Below, in pieces: positions 52,434-60,098 of a stretch of 64,000 nucleotides of DNA; the stretch's first letter is position 1, and each line of letters opens with the position of its first letter. The notes under the pieces were generated by a model. The model was not told the DNA's origin. It saw only the letters and a program-made list of their open reading frames with translations, and did not search any database. Where the stretch lies: NCBI GenBank assembly GCA_943788165.1, contig CALSPF010000002.1:747890-811889 (forward strand), given 5' to 3'. This stretch comes from an uncultured Flavobacteriaceae bacterium (GTDB lineage Bacteria; Bacteroidota; Bacteroidia; Flavobacteriales; Flavobacteriaceae). A program made the translations under genes and the position numbers.

Positions 52434-53040
52434 ACAATTCGTTTTTAAATTGTGTTAGTGCATCCATATTTTTACGTGCGGGAGCGAGTTCAAATTTACT
52501 ATTTACATCAATAGCATACAGCGGCAAATCGGTATTTAATAAAGCCTTTATTTGGATTGTATGTTCGAGACCAATTCCTCCGCTAAGGAAAAAAGGTTTT
52601 GAGGACGGATAGCTCGCAAGAATACTCCAATCAAAACCATAGCCGTTGCCACCGGGAAGTTCTCCTTTGGTGTCGAATAAGTAAAAGTCACAACAGTTTT
52701 CATAAGGAGCTAAACTTGTGAAATCAAAATGATCTTTAATACTGAAAGCTTTGATTACTTCTACATCCAAGGACTGTACGTAGGAGCAATATTCCGGAGT
52801 TTCTTTTCCGTGTAATTGCACAGCCTGTAATTGGTGCTCTTTGATGATGGTTTCAATATAGTCGATGGTAGCATCTACAAAAACACCAGTTTTTTTAATA
52901 TGCTGGGGGAGGGTTGGGGTTGTTCCCTCTACAAAACGAGAGGAGGGTGCCCAAAAAATAAATCCCATATAGTCGGGAGTTAAAGCCGCAAGTGCTTCAA
53001 TGTTTTCAGTTTCCCGCATGCCACACACTTTAAGCTTCAT
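52423..53040 (-). CDS. trpF: Phosphoribosylanthranilate isomerase
   Basis: 205 aa from ATG 53040 ([10 protein letters not shown]). TIM barrel with catalytic Cys in KVCGM and Asp in LFDTKG, plus FLSGGIG near the phosphate site. The ORF track starts 12 codons earlier inside trpC. Both ends overlap neighbours by 11 bases. Confidence 0.94.
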   Translation of the reverse strand: MKLKVCGMRETENIEALAALTPDYMGFIFWAPSSRFVEGTTPTLPQHIKKTGVFVDATIDYIETIIKEHQLQAVQLHGKETPEYCSYVQSLDVEVIKAFSIKDHFDFTSLAPYENCCDFYLFDTKGELPGGNGYGFDWSILASYPSSKPFFLSGGIGLEHTIQIKALLNTDLPLYAIDVNSKFELAPARKNMDALTQFKNELYEL

Positions 53041-53821
53041 CTTCAATGGCTTTGATGAATGCAGCAGCGCTTGCACCCGGGTTTTCTGTTTTCATAAAAT
53101 TTTCGCCAACCAAAAACCCTTGGTACCCATAAGTTTTTAAATCAACGATAGCAGCAGCAGAACTGATCCCACTTTCAGAAACCTTTACAAAGTCTGAAGG
53201 GATTTGATCAACGAGTGTTCGGCTGGTGTCGAGGTCAACTTCGAAGGTTTTGAGGTTGCGGTTGTTTACCCCAAAAAGATCTAGAGAAGGCATAACCGAC
53301 TTTTCCAGTTCTTCTAAATTATGTACTTCCAACAACACCTCTAAACCCAAACTTTGTGCGGCTGTGGAAAGCTGTTGAATTTCGTTTCGAGTCAATACGG
53401 AGGCGATTAATAAAATCACATCCGCCCCATGTGCCTTTGCTTCGATGAGTTGGTATTCATCGACAATGAATTCTTTTCGTAATAAAGGGAAATCGGTTAC
53501 TGCCCGAGCAAGGGTTAAATCTTCGAGGGAGCCACCAAAATATTTTCCATCGGTCAAAACCGACATCCCACAAACACCCGCAGTTTCATAACCCTGAGCA
53601 ACATCGGTTACCGAAAGGGAGCTGTTGATGTTTTGCTTGGAGGGCGATCTCCGTTTATGTTCTGCAATAATCCCCGATTGACTTGCTTGCAAGGCCGCCG
53701 CAAGGGAAGAAGTTGTTCGTCTAAAAAGGGGAGATGCTTCCCAGTAGGCAATTGGGAAAAGTTGTTTGCGTAAGGCAATTTCAACTTTTTTGTCTGCAAT
53801 TATTTTATCTAAAATAGTCAT
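53030..53821 (-). CDS. trpC: Indole-3-glycerol phosphate synthase
   Basis: 263 aa. Monofunctional TrpC. AEHKRRSPSKQNIN carries the catalytic Lys, LRKEFIVDEYQ the second Lys region, and VNNRNLKTFEVDL plus SESGIS the late barrel motifs. Overlaps trpD by one base and trpF by 11. Confidence 0.95.
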   Translation of the reverse strand: MTILDKIIADKKVEIALRKQLFPIAYWEASPLFRRTTSSLAAALQASQSGIIAEHKRRSPSKQNINSSLSVTDVAQGYETAGVCGMSVLTDGKYFGGSLEDLTLARAVTDFPLLRKEFIVDEYQLIEAKAHGADVILLIASVLTRNEIQQLSTAAQSLGLEVLLEVHNLEELEKSVMPSLDLFGVNNRNLKTFEVDLDTSRTLVDQIPSDFVKVSESGISSAAAIVDLKTYGYQGFLVGENFMKTENPGASAAAFIKAIEDEA

Positions 53822-54813
53822 TAGAGGCTTAGTTTTTGGAGGGTTGTTAAGGCGTGTAAGGCTTTGCCGCTCTGTAAGGATTCTTTTGCTTTTTCAAAAC
53901 CTTCGATCGGGCTAAGATTCAAAGCCGTTGCAATGGCCATTCCAGCGTTGGCACAGATAACGTTTTGTTGTGCTTGAGTTCCCTTGTTTTGGATGACATT
54001 CATAAAAATTTCAGCTGAGGAGGCTACATTCGATCCTCCAGAAATATCCGTAGCCAGAAGCGACTCTACGCCAAAATCTGCCGGAGTCAATACGCGCTCA
54101 CTGTTTTTGCTTAATGCTTTTGTAGGACCTGTTAACGAGATTTCGTCATACCCTTTGAGGTCATAGAGAACGGTAACCTGCTGTTCTGTTTTTTGAAACA
54201 AATAGTGGTAGAGGCGCGCCAATTCTAGGTTGAATACGCCGGTTAATTGATACTTCGGAAAAGCAGGATTGACTAGTGGCCCCAGCATGTTGAAAAAAGT
54301 TTTCACCCCCAAATCTCTTCGAACCGGTGCCACGTTTTTCATGGCAGGATGAAAGAGGGGAGCGTGCAAGACACAAATGCCTGCCTGATCCACACAGCGT
54401 TTGAGGAAATCGGTATCATTGGAGAATTTCACACCTAAAGCTTCCAGTACATTGCTGGAACCACAACCCGAGGAAACGCCATAATTTCCATGCTTGGTCA
54501 CCTTTACTCCCGCACCAGCCGTAACAAAAGAAGAGAGCGTTGAGATATTAAACGTGTCTTTACCGTCGCCTCCAGTACCGCATAAATCAATGGTATCAAA
54601 TTCACTTAAATCAACAGCGACACACAGTTCTAGGAGGGCTTCTCTGAAACCTTGGAGCTCTTCTAAGCTAATGCTTCGCATCATGAATACGGTGAGGAAA
54701 GAAGCGATTTGAACGGGATTGTATTGACCATCTGCAATGTTGATGATCATTTGCCGCGCCTCTTCTTTACTGAGTTGTTCGTGTTGGATGAGTCGGTTGA
54801 GGGTCGCTTTCAT
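53821..54813 (-). CDS. trpD: Anthranilate phosphoribosyltransferase
   Basis: 330 aa. GTGGDGKDTFNIST is the PRPP-binding signature, KHGNYGVSSGCGSSNVLEALG the anthranilate-site loop (here in part). HPAMKNVAPVRRDLGVKTFFN follows. Separate from TrpG. Two bases downstream of trpG. Confidence 0.95.
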   Translation of the reverse strand: MKATLNRLIQHEQLSKEEARQMIINIADGQYNPVQIASFLTVFMMRSISLEELQGFREALLELCVAVDLSEFDTIDLCGTGGDGKDTFNISTLSSFVTAGAGVKVTKHGNYGVSSGCGSSNVLEALGVKFSNDTDFLKRCVDQAGICVLHAPLFHPAMKNVAPVRRDLGVKTFFNMLGPLVNPAFPKYQLTGVFNLELARLYHYLFQKTEQQVTVLYDLKGYDEISLTGPTKALSKNSERVLTPADFGVESLLATDISGGSNVASSAEIFMNVIQNKGTQAQQNVICANAGMAIATALNLSPIEGFEKAKESLQSGKALHALTTLQKLSL

Positions 54814-54815
54814 AA

Positions 54816-55379
54816 TTAACTATTGATCCAGTTTTCCAGTATTTTTTTTCCATTCGGAGTGAGCACAGATTCAGGGTGGTATTGTACCGCACGTACATCA
54901 TAGGTTTTGTGACGCAGGGACATTAGCTGCCCTTCTTCATCAAAAGAAGTAGCGATGAGTTCTTCGGGCAGAGGGGTTTCGACTACCCATGAGTGGTAGC
55001 GTCCAATGTCAAATGTTTTGGGTAGATCGGTGAAAAGAAGATCCTCTTCGGTAACGGTTACAGGTGTCGCAATTCCGTGATAAACCTTGTCTAGGTTAAT
55101 TAGTTTCGCGCCAAAAACTTCGCCGATGGCTTGTTGTCCTAAGCAAATGCCGAGTATTTTTTTGGTTGGAGCATAGCGTTCAATGGCTGCTTTTAATAGT
55201 CCAGATTCATCTGGAATACCCGGTCCTGGAGAAAGCAGGATTAAGCTGTAATCTTCCAATTCGTCCAATTCAAACTGGTCGTTGCGTTTTACGATCACTT
55301 CGCAACCCAATTCCTCGAGATAGTGCACAAGGTTATAAGTGAACGAATCGTAATTATCAATAACAAATACTTTTTTCAT
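54816..55379 (-). CDS. trpG: Anthranilate synthase component II (glutamine amidotransferase)
   Basis: 187 aa. Class I amidotransferase providing ammonia to TrpE: nucleophile Cys79 in GICLGQQAI, His/Glu in QYHPESVLT. Intact, although its partner trpE directly upstream has two frameshifts. Could also serve p-aminobenzoate synthase. Confidence 0.94.
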   Translation of the reverse strand: MKKVFVIDNYDSFTYNLVHYLEELGCEVIVKRNDQFELDELEDYSLILLSPGPGIPDESGLLKAAIERYAPTKKILGICLGQQAIGEVFGAKLINLDKVYHGIATPVTVTEEDLLFTDLPKTFDIGRYHSWVVETPLPEELIATSFDEEGQLMSLRHKTYDVRAVQYHPESVLTPNGKKILENWINS

Positions 55380-55380
55380 A

Positions 55381-56783
55381 TTATACTTCTTCAGCTAGGG
55401 TTAAGGCTTTGTCCAAGGCCCCTAGTTTATTATAGACTTCTTGCAATTCACTTTCCGGAACAGAATCGGCAACAATGCCTGCCCCTGCTTGATAATGCAA
55501 TTGATGGTTTTTACTTAAAAAAGATCGGATGATGATGGCATGATTGAAAGTTGCCATGAAAATCCATGTAGCCAATGGCGCCGCCATAGACGTTTCTTTT
55601 TGTGGTTTCGTAGCGATCGATGAGTTGAAGGGCATTGTGTTTGGGTGCCCCACTGAGGGTTCCTGCGGGGAAAGTATCGGCCACCACACGGAAGGTTTTA
55701 GCAGCTTCTTTCATGCGACAAGTCACCTTGGAGACCAAGTGAATTACATGGGAGTAAAATTGAATCTCCCGGTTTTTTTCGACCACCACTTCAGATCCGT
55801 TTCGACTTAAATCGTTCCGAGCTAAATCGACCAACATTACATGTTCGCTGTTTTCTTTAGGGTCTTTAGCGAGTTCTTTTGCTGCAATAGCATCTTGTTC
55901 GTCATTCCCTGTTCGTCGAAAGGTTCCTGCGATGGGATGAATCTCTGCTTTTCCTTTTTCTACAATCAATTGGGCTTCAGGGGAACTGCCAAAAATCTTG
56001 AAATCACCATAGTCAAAGAAGAACAAATAAGGCGATGGATTGATGGAACGTAAGGTGCGGTAGACATTGAATTCATCTCCTTTAAATCCTTGCGAGAAAC
56101 GACGGGAAAGAACCAATTGAAAGACGTCACCACGAAAGCAGTGCTGTTTTCCTTTTTTGACAAAATCGATGAATTGATCATCGGTTAAATTCGAGGCTTT
56201 TTCCCCTACTTTTTCAAAGGTAAATTTACTGCTGTTTTTTGCATTTAATAGGCGTTCAATTTCTGGGAGATTGTGTTCTCCGTCATAGACATGTGAAAAT
56301 AAATGCGCCTCATGATTGAACAAGACTAATGGCAATGATGTTTTGATAGACGGCGTAGTAGATGTCGGGTATGTCATGCCCTGGTTTGGCTTTATTGAGT
56401 TGGATGTTCTCAAACTGATCAACTGCATCATGAGCAACATAGCCAAAAATCCCATTACTAATGAATTTAAAAGGAAACGCTTCATTGTCGAATTGCTGTG
56501 AAAATTGATGGATCTTTTCGGGTATATCCACTGTTTCATCTACAATGTCTTCTGTTCTGCTTCCGTCTGGATAAGCGGTTGTTAATTGTCCATTCTTTAG
56601 TTCAATGGAGGCAATTGGTTTGCAACAGATGTAGGAGAAATCATTATTGTTGGCATGATAGTCACTACTTTCCAATAAGAGGGAATGTGGGAAAACATCT
56701 CTTAACTTGAGATACGCACTAACGGGCGTAAGCGTATCGGCTAAGATTTTTTTATGTTCGGTTTGCAGTGCAAATTTTTCCAT
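55381..56783 (-). pseudogene. trpE: Anthranilate synthase component I, interrupted by two frameshifts
   Basis: The first frame (56783 to about 56320) ends IYYAVYQNIIAIS and then a stop; the second frame (to about 55550) continues LFNHEAHLFSH through IAGTFRRTGND, LVDLARNDLSR and AGTLSGAPK, ending YMDFHGNF; the third resumes NHAIIIRSFLSKN and LHYQAGAGIVADS to the stop at 55381. Joined, they give a complete TrpE. Each junction is repaired by removing one base: T from AGTCTTG near 56321, and T from AACTTTC near 55553. As written there is no functional TrpE, so either Trp auxotrophy, recoding or sequence error applies. Confidence 0.85.
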
Positions 56784-56794
56784 CGGCTAAAATT

Positions 56795-56868
56795 AAAAAA
56801 GGCTTGTCGTGATGACAAGCCTTTTTTATATTGATACAGCGTGTTTCACGAATAGATGTTCTATTCGT
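56795..56868 (-). promoter_or_regulatory. trp attenuator
   Basis: On the minus strand: hairpin ACGAATAG-AACAT-CTATTCGT (56868-56848) overlapping the leader stop codon, then terminator AAAAAAGGCTTGTC-ATCAC-GACAAGCCTTTTTT (56827-56795), 14-bp stem plus T run. An alternative 6-bp pairing, TCGTGA (56851-56846) with TCACGA (56812-56807) in the terminator loop, could act as antiterminator. It lies 12 bases before the trpE ATG. Confidence 0.7.
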
Positions 56869-56902
56869 TCCACCAGTTTGTATTGTTGTTTCTAATTTTC
56901 AT
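56861..56902 (-). CDS. trpL: trp leader peptide with tandem Trp codons
   Basis: 13 aa, too short for the ORF track. It contains two consecutive Trp codons (NWWNE) immediately before the stop codon and the first attenuator hairpin. In a genome where Trp is rare, tandem Trp codons upstream of trpE mark a ribosome-mediated attenuation leader, as in enteric trpL. Confidence 0.8.
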   Translation of the reverse strand: MKIRNNNTNWWNE

Positions 56903-56907
56903 TGAGT

Positions 56908-56915
56908 CAAATATA
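56908..56915 (-). promoter_or_regulatory. -7 box of the trp operon
   Basis: TATATTTG on the minus strand, five bases before the trpL ATG. Transcription would start almost at the ATG, so the leader peptide may be translated from a nearly leaderless mRNA. No clear -33 element is seen. Confidence 0.5.
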
Positions 56916-56950
56916 AGGCAAAATTTAAATTCATCCCAGTAGAAAAGAAA

Positions 56951-57031
56951 TTATTTATTGGCATGTGAACCATCACAAAATCCATCGGAGTTTTGTGTGT
57001 TGCCACAGCCGCATTTTGGTCTTACTGGCAT
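56951..57031 (-). CDS. Minimal 26-residue CDGSH iron-sulfur protein
   Basis: The ORF is too short for the ORF track. The motif CGCGNTQNSDGFCDGSH supplies the three Cys and one His of a CDGSH 2Fe-2S cluster, with Gly replacing the usual Pro before CDG. It starts three bases after the yceI stop codon, so it belongs to the marR-yceI operon. At 26 residues it is almost only the cluster-binding loop; it would have to dimerise or bind a partner to be stable. Confidence 0.7.
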   Translation of the reverse strand: MPVRPKCGCGNTQNSDGFCDGSHANK

Positions 57032-57034
57032 GAT

Positions 57035-57604
57035 TTATAGTTTAAGGGTTACGTCTAATTCGAAATCGTTGTAAATCGCTTTGTCTCCAAGATTGTCAAA
57101 GAAGGAGTTTGAACCATAGCGAATGTCATACAGTGCACGGTCAATGATTACTTTAGCCGAAGCTGTTCCACCTGCTACTGTTAAGTCAAATTGTGCGGGA
57201 TTCGTTTTGCCTTTAATGGTAAAGTCTCCAGTTACTGCATATACTCCGCCTCCTTTGGCTTCAACATTGGTAAATGTTAAGCTTGCTTCTGGGTGTGCCT
57301 CAACACCAAAGAAATCATCCGATTTAAGGTGACCAATTAATTTTCCGGCATATTCTCCACTAAGATCAGTACAACTCATCGAAGCCATGTCAACAACAAA
57401 ATTTCCTCCTGTTACTGCTCCGTCGGTCATGTTGATGGTGCCCGATTTTAAAGAGATGTTTCCTTCGTGCTGTCCGGTTACTTTTTTCCCCAACCAGTGA
57501 ATAGAGCTTTCTTCCGCATTGATCGTTGTTTCTTGAGCAATTAGGTTTTGGCTACAAAAAAAAGCAGCTGTTGTTAAAAGTAAGGTTGCAATTGTTTTTT
57601 TCAT
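57035..57604 (-). CDS. YceI-family periplasmic protein
   Basis: 189 aa with a signal peptide (LLLTTAAFFCSQNLIAQ). The lipocalin-like YceI domain shows SSIHWLGKKVTGQHEG, GTINMTDGAVTGGNFVVDM and GDFTIKGKTNPAQFDLTV. The family binds polyisoprenoids or fatty amides in other species; role here unknown. Cotranscribed with marR (14 bases) and the micro-CDGSH gene (3 bases). Confidence 0.9.
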   Translation of the reverse strand: MKKTIATLLLTTAAFFCSQNLIAQETTINAEESSIHWLGKKVTGQHEGNISLKSGTINMTDGAVTGGNFVVDMASMSCTDLSGEYAGKLIGHLKSDDFFGVEAHPEASLTFTNVEAKGGGVYAVTGDFTIKGKTNPAQFDLTVAGGTASAKVIIDRALYDIRYGSNSFFDNLGDKAIYNDFELDVTLKL

Positions 57605-57618
57605 TTTCGTTTTTTAAA

Positions 57619-58065
57619 TTAAAAATTATTTTCTGATGTAATGCTGGTTTGTATTTTTGAAAGAAGTCGCATCAATTCTTCTTTCTCTTTATTATCTAAG
57701 TTGTTCATAAGAAACCGTTCTTTAGTTTCTAGTTTTTCGTCTAGTGAGTTCAGAAACTCAAGTCCTTTTTTGGTAATGAAAATCTCAATCTTACGCCGAT
57801 TTTTTTCACACACAAAGCGATTTACATAACCGCCTTCGATGAGTTTGTCTATGAGGCGTGTTGTGTTGCTCATTTTATGAATCATCTGTTCCTGGATGGT
57901 CGACAAATTGGCTGCTTCTCCTTTTCGCCCCCTCAGTATACGCAACACGTTGAATTGAGGTAAAGAGATTCCATGAATTTTAAATAGCGCAGAAAGTTCA
58001 TCGTTGACTTTATATCCGCTCCTCAAAAGGCTTATCACCGTTTCTTTTGTCAATTGCTTACTCAT
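57619..58065 (-). CDS. MarR-family transcriptional regulator
   Basis: 148 aa winged-helix regulator: LPQFNVLRILRG, the recognition-helix region MIHKMSNTTRLIDKLI, the wing VCEKNRRKIEIFITKKG. First gene of the operon with yceI. A palindrome overlapping its promoter suggests it represses its own operon. Confidence 0.88.
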   Translation of the reverse strand: MSKQLTKETVISLLRSGYKVNDELSALFKIHGISLPQFNVLRILRGRKGEAANLSTIQEQMIHKMSNTTRLIDKLIEGGYVNRFVCEKNRRKIEIFITKKGLEFLNSLDEKLETKERFLMNNLDNKEKEELMRLLSKIQTSITSENNF

Positions 58066-58067
58066 AT

Positions 58068-58100
58068 ATTGTACTTACAACATTTGTAGGTACAAATATA
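58068..58100 (-). promoter_or_regulatory. Palindromic operator overlapping the marR -7 box
   Basis: TTGTACTTACAA (58068-58079) and TTGTAGGTACAA (58084-58095) are inverted copies (11 of 12 matches) separated by CCAT. The right half overlaps TATATTTG (58100-58093 on the minus strand), the marR -7 box. This is the expected position for autorepression by MarR. Confidence 0.65.
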
Positions 58101-58143
58101 TGAAAAGAATTTAAAAAACAGAAGATAGCATTGAAAATAATGT

Positions 58144-58174
58144 TTTGAAGATCCATCAAATCCGATTACATTTG
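58144..58174 (+). promoter_or_regulatory. Promoter of the rhodanese operon
   Basis: TTTG (58144-58147), exactly 19 bases, TACATTTG (58167-58174): a full consensus match. The rhodanese ATG follows 16 bases later. Confidence 0.8.
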
Positions 58175-58190
58175 ATTAAAATTAATTAAG

Positions 58191-58502
58191 ATGAATAATC
58201 TAGATCAAAAAGAATGGGTAGCCTTAATGGAAGAAACGCCGGATGCAATCCTCTTGGATGTGAGAACAGAAGAAGAGTATGAGTCGGGTTACATTAAAGG
58301 TGCACAGCTGATCGATATAAGGCAACCACAAGAGTTTATGGATGCAATTCAGCAATTGGACAAAGACAAATCTTATTTTGTTTATTGTCGTTCAGGTGCT
58401 CGAAGCGGACAAGCTTGCCAGCTATTAGGACAATTAGGAATAGCTTCGGCCTATAATTTGGATGGCGGAATAATGGCATGGACGGGTGATGTTGTAGTAT
58501 AG
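58191..58502 (+). CDS. Rhodanese-like single-domain protein
   Basis: 103 aa. Rhodanese fold: LLDVRTEEEYESGYIKGA, then the active-site loop YCRSGARSGQ with Cys66 as persulfide carrier. Cytoplasmic (no signal). Probably a sulfur-transfer protein; partner unknown. Divergent from marR. Confidence 0.9.
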   Translation: MNNLDQKEWVALMEETPDAILLDVRTEEEYESGYIKGAQLIDIRQPQEFMDAIQQLDKDKSYFVYCRSGARSGQACQLLGQLGIASAYNLDGGIMAWTGDVVV

Positions 58503-58530
58503 GTTAAAGTCTTTTCATTGCCCCAAGCCT

Positions 58531-59811
58531 ATGAAAGAAGATTTTTTACACTTTTTGTGGAAGCATCAGAAGTTTTCACCAAGTACACTTGTTAGCTCCC
58601 AGGGAGAACCCATTACAGTCATTCGCCCAGGAATACACAATCAAAATGACGGTCCCGACTTTTTACAGGCAGAAATCAGGATAGGTGAGTTGCACTGGGC
58701 AGGTTCAGTCGAACTACATCTCAAATCTTCTGACTGGTATCGACATCAGCATCAGCTCTATAAGGCCTATGATGCTGTGGTATTGCATGTTGTGTGGGAA
58801 GACGATATTGAAGTGTGTTTAGCCAATGGATCTTTGCTTCCTACATTAGCCTTGTCTAACTATGTTTCTCAAAATGAGGTAAATAAGCTCCATCATTACT
58901 TCAAACAGCATCAATCTTTTATTCCTTGTGAAGATCAATTTCCGACGGTGTCTACAGAAATTTTGACACTTTGGAAGGAGCGTCTCTATATTGAGCGTTT
59001 AGAGCAGAAAGCGAATCGAATTCAAGCTGTCTTAAAAGACACCAAGAACGATTGGGAAGCGGTATTGTTTGTTTTGTCAGCACAGAACTTTGGGCTGAAT
59101 ACTAATGGTGCTTCTTTTTTTGCAGTGGCCCATAGTATTCCTTTCACGGTAGTGCGAAAAACACGCGAAGATGTTCAGAATTTGGAAGCATTATTTCTAG
59201 GCCAAGCCGGATTGATTTCGTCTAAAACGCCAACTTCTTATGCTGCCCTTTTATGGGAGCGCTTTACTTTTTTACAACGCAAATATTCGCTTCCAGCTCC
59301 GCCACAGTTACCTTTCTATTTTTCACGCTTGCGTCCACATAATTTTCCTACCATTCGCTGGGTACAATTGGCTCAGTTGTATGCCTCGTCGGCTCAGTTT
59401 TTTTCACGTTTTTTTAGTCCAGATGGATTGCAAACTGCTTGGTTGAAAACGAGTGGAGTCTCTGTATTTTGGGAAACACATTTCACCTTCAATAAGGAAT
59501 CCAAACAGCGACAAAAAAACTTATCTGATTCTTACGTGGAATTACTAAAAATCAACACCCTTATTCATTTGTATTTTTGTTACGAAAGGACAATGGGGAA
59601 CGATCCTTCTGAGAAAACGATTGAATGGATTCGCACTGTAAAGAAAGAGAAAAACAGTTTGGTAAATGGTTTTGTCTCCTTGGGGGCAAAGGTCGATAGC
59701 GCATTAGATTCGCAAGCCTTAATTCAGTTGAAAAAGAACTATTGTGACACAAAAAAATGTTTACTTTGTGCTGTGGGAGTTCACTTAATTAATCACTCTT
59801 CAGATGACTAG
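58531..59811 (+). CDS. DUF2851 family protein
   Basis: 426 aa. It matches DUF2851, a family nearly confined to Bacteroidota: EDFLHFLWKHQKF, GIHNQNDGPDFLQAEIRIG and GSVELHLKSSDWYRHQH near the N-terminus, with a Cys-rich end (CDTKKCLLCAVG). The N-terminal half resembles endonuclease-like folds in my reading (GPDF..E..H), but no activity is known. It overlaps the PspC-like gene by eight bases. Confidence 0.82.
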   Translation: MKEDFLHFLWKHQKFSPSTLVSSQGEPITVIRPGIHNQNDGPDFLQAEIRIGELHWAGSVELHLKSSDWYRHQHQLYKAYDAVVLHVVWEDDIEVCLANGSLLPTLALSNYVSQNEVNKLHHYFKQHQSFIPCEDQFPTVSTEILTLWKERLYIERLEQKANRIQAVLKDTKNDWEAVLFVLSAQNFGLNTNGASFFAVAHSIPFTVVRKTREDVQNLEALFLGQAGLISSKTPTSYAALLWERFTFLQRKYSLPAPPQLPFYFSRLRPHNFPTIRWVQLAQLYASSAQFFSRFFSPDGLQTAWLKTSGVSVFWETHFTFNKESKQRQKNLSDSYVELLKINTLIHLYFCYERTMGNDPSEKTIEWIRTVKKEKNSLVNGFVSLGAKVDSALDSQALIQLKKNYCDTKKCLLCAVGVHLINHSSDD

Positions 59812-60025
59812 AAATTTTCGCCATTGGTTTGAACAAAACGGTTTTGCCGTCTGCACACGACTAGCCGAAGGCTTGGGAATGAAAGTGAAAAGCGTTCGCC
59901 TGTTTTTTATCTACGCTTCCTTTGCAACCTTAGTTGGAGGTTTTGTTATGTACCTTACCTTGGCCTTTTGGTTAAAGCTAAAAGATTTGATCTACACCAA
60001 ACGCAGCTCAGTCTTTGATTTATAA
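59804..60025 (+). CDS. PspC-domain small membrane protein
   Basis: 73 aa. The PspC pattern is present: AVCTRLAEGLGMKVKSVRLFFIYASFATLVGGFVMYL in part (N-terminal motif then one helix) ending LTLAFWLKLKD. PspC proteins respond to membrane stress in enterobacteria; here only the domain is present. Translationally coupled to DUF2851. Confidence 0.82.
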   Translation: MTRNFRHWFEQNGFAVCTRLAEGLGMKVKSVRLFFIYASFATLVGGFVMYLTLAFWLKLKDLIYTKRSSVFDL

Positions 60026-60098
60026 AAACAATGTGGGAGAGAGTTTGTTATTAGCAATTATTTTAGGATATTCGGTGTGAATAATCTAATCAAACCAA

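Noticed and set aside
56316-56710. Plus-strand ORFs opposite trpE
   Set aside because: Antisense frames; trpE similarity is clear on the minus strand despite frameshifts.
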